A stretch of DNA of 64,000 nucleotides from Pseudomonas fluorescens (GTDB lineage Bacteria; Pseudomonadota; Gammaproteobacteria; Pseudomonadales; Pseudomonadaceae): assembly GCF_001307275.1 (NCBI RefSeq), contig NZ_CP012831.1, positions 6,688,501 to 6,752,500 on the forward strand, in the 5' to 3' direction. How positions within the stretch are numbered: the stretch's first letter is position 1; every line of letters starts with the position of its first letter. The position numbers were made by a program, and so were the translations under genes. The notes below the pieces were generated by a model. It was given only the letters and a program-made list of their open reading frames with translations. It did not search any database and was not told the origin of the DNA. This document shows positions 58,384-64,000 of the stretch, in pieces.

Positions 58384-59802
58384 TTACTCCTCAGCGGCCA
58401 AGGCCGGTTCAGCGAGGTGGCTGCGCGGGGCGAGGCGCTTCAAGTCCCGATAGCCGGCGCCAGGATGGTTAGCGGGCAGTCGCGGACCGTCGCCGAACAG
58501 CTTGTCGCGCAAGGTGCCGGGGCGGTATTCGGTCTTGTACGCACCGCGCTGTTGCAACTCGGGCACCAGCAGCTCGACCACATCGCGGAAGGTTTCATGG
58601 GCCAAGGCGTAGGCCAGGTTGAAACCGTCTACATCGGTGTCCTCGACCCAGGCCTGCAGCTCGTCGGCCACGGTTTGCGCACTGCCGACAATCAACGGGC
58701 CGAAGCCGCCGATACCGACCCAGTCGGCCAGCTCCTGGACGGTCCACTGCTTGTCCGGGTCAGCGGTAGAGAAGGTTTCCACGGCCGACTGGATGGCGTT
58801 GGTATGGATGTGCTTGAGCACCTGGTCGGGCCGGTACTGACCGAAATCGATACCGGTCCAACCGGAGATCAGCGCCAGCGCGCCCTCGTAGCTGCTGTAG
58901 GATTTCAGTTCCCGCCACTTGGCCTGGGCCTTGGCGTCGGTCTCGTCGACGATCACCGTCTGCAAGTTGAAGATCAGCACCTTGCGCGGATCGCGTCCGG
59001 CTTCGGCAGCACGCCGGCGTATATCGGCCACGGTCTTCTTCAGGATCACCTTGGACGGCGCGGCAACGAACACACATTCCGCGTGCCCGGCGGCGAAGTC
59101 CTTGCCACGACTCGACGCTCCCGCTTGATAGAGCACCGGCGTGCGCTGTGGCGACGGCTCGCAGAGGTGGATGCCCGGCACCTGGAAGTGCTTGCCCTGG
59201 TGGCGGATCTCGTGGACCTTGCTCGGGTCGCTGAAGATGCCGCGCTCACGGTCGCGCACCACCGCGCCCTCCTCCCAACTGCCTTCGAACAACTTGTAGA
59301 GCACCTCCAGGTATTCGTCGGCGTAGTCGTAGCGCGCATCGTGATCGCTCAGGGCCTTCTGCCCGAGGTTGCGCGCCCCGCTGTCGAGGTAAGAGGTGAC
59401 GATGTTCCAACCGATGCGCCCCTTGGTCAGGTGGTCCAGCGTGGACAGGCGACGGGCGAAGGGATAAGGGTGCTCGAAGGTCAACGAGGCGGTGAGGCCA
59501 AAGCCCAGGTGTTCGGTCACCAGGGCCATCGGCGTGATCAACGCCAAGGGATCGTTGACCGGCACCTGCGTCGCCTGGCGGATGGCCGCATCGCCATTGC
59601 CACCGAGCACATCGTAGATACCAATCACATCGGCGATGAAGATGCCGTCGAACTTGCCGCGCTCCAACAGCTTGGCCAGGTCGGTCCAGTAATCCAGGTC
59701 CTTGTACTGCCAGGCGCGATCCTTGGGATGCCTCCAGAGACCGGGCGACTGGTGACCGACACAGTTCATCTCAAAGGCATTCAATCGAATTTCACGTGGC
59801 AT
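58384..59802 (-). CDS. DszA/NtaA-family FMN-dependent monooxygenase
   Basis: A 472-residue luciferase-like monooxygenase of the NtaA/SnaA/DszA group. LNAFEMNCVGHQSPGLWRHP and DLAKLLERGKFDGIFIADV are typical openings, LTASLTFEHPYPFARRLSTLDHLT with GRIGWNIVTSYLDSGARN (split) lies near residue 120-155, and PVLYQAGASSRGKDFAAGHAECVFV is the conserved core. Members split C-S or C-N bonds using FMNH2, for example sulfone cleavage by DszA. It heads the ten-gene operon behind a sigma-54-type site, so an organosulfur substrate imported by the Liv-type system is likely. The reductant could come from MsuE. Confidence 0.9.
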   Translation of the reverse strand: MPREIRLNAFEMNCVGHQSPGLWRHPKDRAWQYKDLDYWTDLAKLLERGKFDGIFIADVIGIYDVLGGNGDAAIRQATQVPVNDPLALITPMALVTEHLGFGLTASLTFEHPYPFARRLSTLDHLTKGRIGWNIVTSYLDSGARNLGQKALSDHDARYDYADEYLEVLYKLFEGSWEEGAVVRDRERGIFSDPSKVHEIRHQGKHFQVPGIHLCEPSPQRTPVLYQAGASSRGKDFAAGHAECVFVAAPSKVILKKTVADIRRRAAEAGRDPRKVLIFNLQTVIVDETDAKAQAKWRELKSYSSYEGALALISGWTGIDFGQYRPDQVLKHIHTNAIQSAVETFSTADPDKQWTVQELADWVGIGGFGPLIVGSAQTVADELQAWVEDTDVDGFNLAYALAHETFRDVVELLVPELQQRGAYKTEYRPGTLRDKLFGDGPRLPANHPGAGYRDLKRLAPRSHLAEPALAAEE

Positions 59803-60139
59803 GGGAACTCCTGCTCGATAGATTCAGCACCCCTTCCGAGTGCTTCTCACTGCTCTATCAACACAATTCGTGCCAAGTAATAATTCTTTTACTTACAACA
59901 AGTTAGATGTGCATTCGATCAACAGGAATGCCTGCATGGTGACAACCGTGTTGATCAACTGTCCGGTGGCAGACAGTGCGCAGGTGATTCCTGTGACGAA
60001 ACTCGAACCGCCAATATTTAGCTTGACGCCTGAGATGATGATCATCATATTTAGCCAGAATATTATGACCATCATGTGAACCGCCACGGGCCGCAGACTC
60101 AGGTTGAGGCACGCCCTCCACCCGCGCAGGAGATGACGT
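59803..60139. other. Divergent intergenic region with an ATGATGATCATCAT palindrome
   Basis: The 337-bp gap between the DszA-like gene and the exporter gene holds the sigma-54-type site on one side. At 60035-60048 there is a perfect palindrome ATGATGATCATCAT, flanked by two copies of ATATTTAGC (60014 and 60048 regions). The palindrome is a candidate operator for the exporter. Small open frames here look accidental. Confidence 0.5.
59860..59875 (-). promoter_or_regulatory. Sigma-54-type promoter before the DszA-like gene
   Basis: On the minus strand TGGCACGAATTGTGTT has a perfect -24 element (TGGCACG). The -12 element GTGTT differs from TTGCT at two positions, including the GC pair. It ends 57 bp before the ATG at 59802. 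Confidence 0.55.
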
Positions 60140-61360
60140 ATGGAAGCCAGAACTTCATTGGCGATTACCGCTAGCCAACCGCACGCCTCCACACAACCAT
60201 TGACCGGCAAAGTCGTGGCGCTGCTTGCAGGCCTGGCGGCGATCAGCATGCTCTCTACCAACATCATCCTCCCGGCGTTTGCGGCGATCGGTGAAGACTT
60301 GGGCGTGACCGCTCGCGAGCTCGGCCTGACGCTGTCCAGTTTCTTCATCACCTTCGCCTTGGGCCAACTGGTGGTCGGGCCACTGGCCGACCGCTACGGG
60401 CGCCAGAAACTGGTGCTGGGCGGCTTGTCGGTGTTCGTGGTCGGCACCGTCATTGCCGGCCTTGCCAGCACCCTCGATGTGCTGATCGCCGGGCGCGTCG
60501 TGCAGGCGCTGGGCGTGTGTGCGGCCTCGGTGCTGTCGCGCGCCATCGCGCGGGATCTGTTCGAAGGCGAGACGCTCGCCCGCGCCCTGTCGCTGACGAT
60601 GATCGCCACTGCCGCGGCACCGGGGTTTTCGCCGTTGGCCGGCAGCGTACTGGCCGTCACGCTCGGCTGGCGTGCCATCTTTATCCTGGTGGGACTGGCC
60701 GCCGTGGTACTGGCGTTCTTCTACGTGCGCGACCTCGGAGAAACCCATCCCGCCGATCGCCGGGCGCCCCACTCGGCCAAGAGCGTGGTACTCGCCTATC
60801 GCCGATTGGTACTGGATAAGCGCTTCATCCTTCCTGCCCTCTCAATGAGCCTGCTGATGAGCGGCCTGTTCGCCTCGTTCGCGGCGGCGCCCGCCATCCT
60901 GATGCAAGGTATCGGCCTGACGTCGGTGCAGACCGGCCTGTATTTCGCCTCTACGGTATTCGTCGTGTTCGCAGCCGGCATGGCGGCCCCGCGCCTGGCC
61001 CATCGTCATGGCACTCGAGTCATCACGCTCCTGGGCATCGCCTGCGCCATGATCGGCGGAGGCCTGCTTCTGGTAGGTCCGGCCGTGCCTGGGCTGTGGT
61101 GGTATGCCCTTTCGATGGTCACCTTCCTTTGGGGCATGGGTTTGGCCAACCCACTGGGCACGGCAATCACCATGGGCCCTTTCGGCAAAGAAGCCGGGAT
61201 GGCCTCCGCACTGCTGGGTTTTCTCTCCATGGGCACGGCTGCGCTGACCACCTGGCTGGCCTCGGTCTTGAGCTTCGCACCGGTCACGACGCTGGGTGGG
61301 ATTCAGGCGACGGCCTGCCTGCTCGCGCTGGTGCTGTTTCTGTTGCGGGGCAAGCTTTGA
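60140..61360 (+). CDS. Bcr/CflA-like MFS multidrug exporter
   Basis: A 406-residue transporter with 12 membrane segments. LAAISMLSTNIILPAFAAIGEDL and GPLADRYGRQKLVLGG match the Bcr/CflA subfamily, and VQALGVCAASVLSRAIARDLF contains the antiporter-type segment 5 motif region. AGGAG lies upstream of the ATG. It is divergent from the sulfur operon, so it may be separate in function, or it may export toxic intermediates. No regulator gene is adjacent. Confidence 0.87.
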   Translation: MEARTSLAITASQPHASTQPLTGKVVALLAGLAAISMLSTNIILPAFAAIGEDLGVTARELGLTLSSFFITFALGQLVVGPLADRYGRQKLVLGGLSVFVVGTVIAGLASTLDVLIAGRVVQALGVCAASVLSRAIARDLFEGETLARALSLTMIATAAAPGFSPLAGSVLAVTLGWRAIFILVGLAAVVLAFFYVRDLGETHPADRRAPHSAKSVVLAYRRLVLDKRFILPALSMSLLMSGLFASFAAAPAILMQGIGLTSVQTGLYFASTVFVVFAAGMAAPRLAHRHGTRVITLLGIACAMIGGGLLLVGPAVPGLWWYALSMVTFLWGMGLANPLGTAITMGPFGKEAGMASALLGFLSMGTAALTTWLASVLSFAPVTTLGGIQATACLLALVLFLLRGKL

Positions 61361-61414
61361 GCAAACCGCTTTGCCGGCCAAGCATGATGGAGGGTTGCGC
61401 CGGTGAAGCGCCAG

Positions 61415-62689
61415 TCAATACACCGGCCAGGTTTCGACAATCTTTCCCCCGCGCACGGCCAGCAAGTCGCCAAACTGCAGCAGCACGGACTCAGTCTGAG
61501 TCGGCCGTAAAAACACCTGGTCCTCCACGTTCAGCCCCACGGCCGGTGAGCCGTTGACCATTTCCTGGTTGGAACTGCGACCATAGAGTTCGTTACTTTG
61601 CAGCCCCGAGGGGGACTCGAACTCGGCCATCCAGTTGCCGCCATAGATGAAGAAGGTTCCGCGCTGATTCGGGTTCCACCAGGAGAACAATCGGGACTTG
61701 TCATCCAAAGCGGGAAAATTGACGGCCCCGGTGCTCTTCAACACCGGCGTTGCGATAAAGGCCGCCGGCACATGCTCGGCCAGCGACGGCAAGTCGTAAT
61801 GGGTCGGTTTGAGAAACGCCGTCCCCACCGAGACCTCGCTGCTCAAGCGCTCCTGTTCATGTATGCGGTAGCTGGGGCTGCCGGCGGTATTGAGCGTGAG
61901 CCCGTCGTGCCAAAGCGCCGGAAAATGCTCACGTACGTAGTTCACATGGCCGTTGTAAATGACCATCACCTGGTCGAACAACGCCTGGGACGAACCGAGG
62001 ACCCGGGGCACGCCCATACCGACAAACGGGTCATAACCCATGAAGCCTGAGAATTCGAGATGCTGTGGATGGGCACTGATCAGCCTCAGCATCTCGCCGA
62101 GCACCGCATGGTCAGCGACTCCGCCGCGATGCAGGCCGACATCCAACTCGATATTGACCCGCATCCGGATGCCCAGCCCCTGCGCCAACACCAGGTAATC
62201 CATCAGCCGCTGCGGGGTGTCGAGCAGCCATTGCAATTGCCTGGAAGGGTCAAAGGTGCCCTTGTGGGTTTGGTAGAACAGCTCGGCCGAGCGCACCGGC
62301 AAAGGCTTGCCGAGCAAGAGGTCGGCCTCGGGAAAGGTCACTGCATCCTGATTGAGGAACGGCTGGTGAAACGACATCAGCCGCTGGCTATCAGTTCGTT
62401 TGGCGATATACGCCAACAACCCCGGTGACGGCAGGGACTTCTCCACCAGGCGCAAGTGCTTGCCGGCACGTTTGACCGATTGCATGACCACATCGATGTT
62501 GTGATCGAGCCCATCGAGGTCGATCAGCATCACCGGCCGCATCGGCCCATGGACCTTCAGTTCCTGATTCAGCGCGTGGAAGTACTCGGTGTAGGGACTG
62601 CCCCGGTCGCTCGGACGCAACAGCGCCCCCGCGCCGACCATCAATGCACCCACTCCTGCGGTGCCGAGCATAAAGGTTCTACGGTTCAT
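61415..62689 (-). CDS. Tat-exported DSD1-like PLP enzyme (alanine racemase fold)
   Basis: A 424-residue precursor. MNRRTFMLGTAGVGALMVGAGALL (in part) is a Tat signal with R3-R4-x-F. The mature part opens with RPVMLIDLDGLDHNIDVVMQSV and RLVEKSLPSPGLL, where the Lys of VEKS fits the PLP lysine of D-threonine aldolase/D-serine dehydratase-like enzymes. VNIELDVGLHRGGV and the C-terminal VNGSPAVGLNVEDQVFLRPTQTE (in part), with His-free metal loop, complete the fold. Tat export lets it fold with PLP before reaching the periplasm. The substrate is unknown, perhaps a D-amino acid or hydroxy-amino acid. It is convergent with the exporter gene. Confidence 0.82.
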   Translation of the reverse strand: MNRRTFMLGTAGVGALMVGAGALLRPSDRGSPYTEYFHALNQELKVHGPMRPVMLIDLDGLDHNIDVVMQSVKRAGKHLRLVEKSLPSPGLLAYIAKRTDSQRLMSFHQPFLNQDAVTFPEADLLLGKPLPVRSAELFYQTHKGTFDPSRQLQWLLDTPQRLMDYLVLAQGLGIRMRVNIELDVGLHRGGVADHAVLGEMLRLISAHPQHLEFSGFMGYDPFVGMGVPRVLGSSQALFDQVMVIYNGHVNYVREHFPALWHDGLTLNTAGSPSYRIHEQERLSSEVSVGTAFLKPTHYDLPSLAEHVPAAFIATPVLKSTGAVNFPALDDKSRLFSWWNPNQRGTFFIYGGNWMAEFESPSGLQSNELYGRSSNQEMVNGSPAVGLNVEDQVFLRPTQTESVLLQFGDLLAVRGGKIVETWPVY

Positions 62690-63031
62690 CAGGACGCTCC
62701 TTCGCGCGCAGTCAGGTGCACGTTACGGCAGCGCTACTCCAGCGTTGAGGTTATGGGAGGCCAGAAAGGGGGCTTTGGCGGCCATGCTTTGCCGATGTCC
62801 AGAAGACCTGCCCTCCAGGGTGAGTGGCTGCAACTGGCTCGATCCGTCCATGGCCTGCTCTTAGCGCCAGTTTTTCCAAAATATCCTGATGACATATTCA
62901 CGTCCGCGATGGCAAGCTTGCGACCGCAGCCCAGCCCCGTATGCAGCCGGGCAAGTCGTCCCTATCCGATGCCCGTTGCCATTCACCTCGGGCACTCATC
63001 ACCTGTTATCCAACTGAACAAGGATGTCCTC
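62690..63031. other. Intergenic region, no gene or repeat recognised
   Basis: The 342-bp gap lies between the divergent DSD1-like and small secreted protein genes and must hold both promoters. Open frames crossing it lack ribosome-binding sites and read as unfamiliar protein. I see no clear inverted repeat. Confidence 0.5.
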
Positions 63032-63520
63032 ATGAAAATCTCTCTTGGTGTCGTCGCCCTGGCTGGCTGCCTGGCCAGCGTCCCTGTCTTGGCTGCCGGC
63101 CCGAGCCACAGCGATTTGTTCAAGGCCCTGGCGCAGTGCCAGGCCAGTGCGCAACAGGTGAGCGAGTTCAACGGCCTGGTTGACGCGGAGCAAGTGTCGC
63201 TAGCCAAGGATGAAGCGCACACCCCGTGGGGCGGTGGCGCCTGGCAAGCTTCCCCGGCGCTGACGGTGCACGGCGTGTCATCGACCACTCTGGTGATGAC
63301 CGACCGCTTCAGCTTCTTTCTCCAGGCCAAAAGCGGCAACCCGAAGGCCGACGCAGAGAAGCTCGCCAGCGCCCTGAAACTGGAAAAGACGCTGGATACC
63401 GACGGCTACGTGGATTACCAGCGCAACCTCGACAACGGCGCGACCCTGCGCGTGGTCTCCACCGAAAACAAGGACAGCGATCTCTACGTGGGTTGCACCT
63501 ATCAGCAGGACGCGTCCTGA
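63032..63520 (+). CDS. Small secreted protein of unknown function
   Basis: A 162-residue precursor with a signal peptide (MKISLGVVALAGCLASVPVLA, cleaved near AAG). The signal contains AGC but the residues around it do not form a good lipobox. Mature residues alternate helix (SDLFKALAQCQASAQQVSEF) and strand segments, and two cysteines, in AQCQ and at the C-terminal VGCTY, could form a disulfide. AAGGA precedes the ATG at 63032. I do not recognise the family. Similar small periplasmic proteins are common in Pseudomonas. Confidence 0.7.
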   Translation: MKISLGVVALAGCLASVPVLAAGPSHSDLFKALAQCQASAQQVSEFNGLVDAEQVSLAKDEAHTPWGGGAWQASPALTVHGVSSTTLVMTDRFSFFLQAKSGNPKADAEKLASALKLEKTLDTDGYVDYQRNLDNGATLRVVSTENKDSDLYVGCTYQQDAS

Positions 63521-63582
63521 GACCAGGCGACCTCGACAAAGCCTTCACCCAGTCGCAAGGCCGGGTCACATACCCAGACCCA

Positions 63583-64000
63583 ATGTGGGAGCGAGCTTGC
63601 TCGCGATGAGGCCCGCCCTGCCAACATTTCATCGCCTGATCCACCGCCTTCGCGAGCAAGCTCGCTCCCACAGGAAGATCTGTGCCTGTCGAAAGGCTCG
63701 GGCCATGCCCAGCCCCATGTGGGAGCGAGCCTGCTCGCGATGAGGCCCGCCCTGCCGACATTTCATCGCCTGACCCACCGCCTTCGCGAGCAAGCTCGCT
63801 CCCACAGGAAGATCTGTGCCTGTCGAAAGGCTCGGGCCATGCCCAGCCCCATGTGGGAGCGAGCCTGCTCGCGATGAGGCCCGCCCTGCCGACATTTCAT
63901 CGCCTGACCCACCGCCTTCGCGAGCAAGCTCGCTCCCACAGCAGGATCTGTGCCTGTCGAAAGACTCGGGCCATACCCAACCTCATGTGGGAGCGAGCTT
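63583..64000. repeat. 134-bp tandem array of REP-type palindromes, cut by window end
   Basis: The unit starting ATGTGGGAGCGAGC begins at 63583, 63717, 63851 and 63985, exactly 134 bp apart each time. Each unit carries a left arm (GGGAGCGAGC...GCTCGCGATGAGG), a right arm (CGCGAGCAAGCTCGCTCCCACAG in part) and a spacer with GATCTGTGCCTGTCGAAAG. Units 2 and 3 are almost identical. The array continues beyond the window. Confidence 0.92.

Noticed and set aside
649..63520. Prophage, transposon or integron boundaries
   Set aside because: No integrase, transposase, phage structural gene, or att-like direct repeats beside a tRNA were seen in the window. The only mobile-type DNA is the palindromic repeat families.

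Overview
The window looks like a chromosome segment from a fluorescent-group Pseudomonas. The evidence is GC-rich coding DNA, OprD, MipA, Msu/Sfn and NIT-chemoreceptor genes typical of the genus, and copies of the short palindromic repeat reading GGGAGCGAGC...GCTCGC. Identifications come from reading protein motifs and gene order only. No database search was run.

Region 1 (about 0.6-20.6 kb) is an iron-acquisition island and the most interesting part. It encodes an uncharacterised NRPS-independent (NIS) siderophore pathway. Minus strand: a TonB receptor, a small SbnI-like ParB-fold protein and a CitE/HpcH-type lyase. Plus strand: a PLP decarboxylase, an SbnA-like O-phosphoserine-dependent synthase, an opine-dehydrogenase-family protein, a single IucA/IucC synthetase, an MFS exporter and a class-V aminotransferase-fold enzyme. 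Then follow an ECF sigma factor, its FecR partner, a second TonB receptor paralogous to the first but with an STN signalling domain, and a periplasmic-binding-protein ABC importer. The set resembles the staphyloferrin B precursor genes (SbnI, G, H, A). The SbnB position is held by an opine dehydrogenase and only one NIS synthetase is present. My model is serine to O-phosphoserine to an opine-like ACEGA intermediate to L-2,3-diaminopropionate, joined to citrate or a related acid, with decarboxylation at some step, export, and re-import through two receptors.

Region 2 (20.6-27.3 kb) holds a NIT-domain chemoreceptor, a mipA-response regulator-histidine kinase operon, an MFS transporter and repeats. 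Region 3 (27.3-33.6 kb) is a tricarboxylate-type module: OprD porin, CitMHS carrier, DctA-like symporter, PrpF-family isomerase and a divergent LysR regulator. Region 4 (33.5-36.6 kb) has an MFS/HxlR pair and a deletion scar joining the remains of a LysR gene and an NmrA-like gene. Region 5 (36.7-43.8 kb) has a creatininase, a VOC protein, an NCS1 permease, an azoreductase, two LysR regulators, a DUF1989 protein and a small lipoprotein.

Region 6 (43.9-59.9 kb) is an organosulfur-scavenging regulon. An msuE-msuC-sfnR-msuD-amidohydrolase operon on the plus strand faces a ten-gene minus-strand set: DszA-like monooxygenase, truncated AMP-binding protein, LivG, LivH, LivM, two tandem solute-binding proteins, LivF, SfnB and an orphan acyl-CoA-dehydrogenase-like C-terminal domain. 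Three sigma-54-type promoter sequences sit at the expected places, and the operon encodes an SfnR-type sigma-54 activator. Region 7 (60-64 kb) has a Bcr/CflA-like exporter, a Tat-exported DSD1-like PLP enzyme, a small secreted protein and a 134-bp tandem array of palindromic elements running off the window end.
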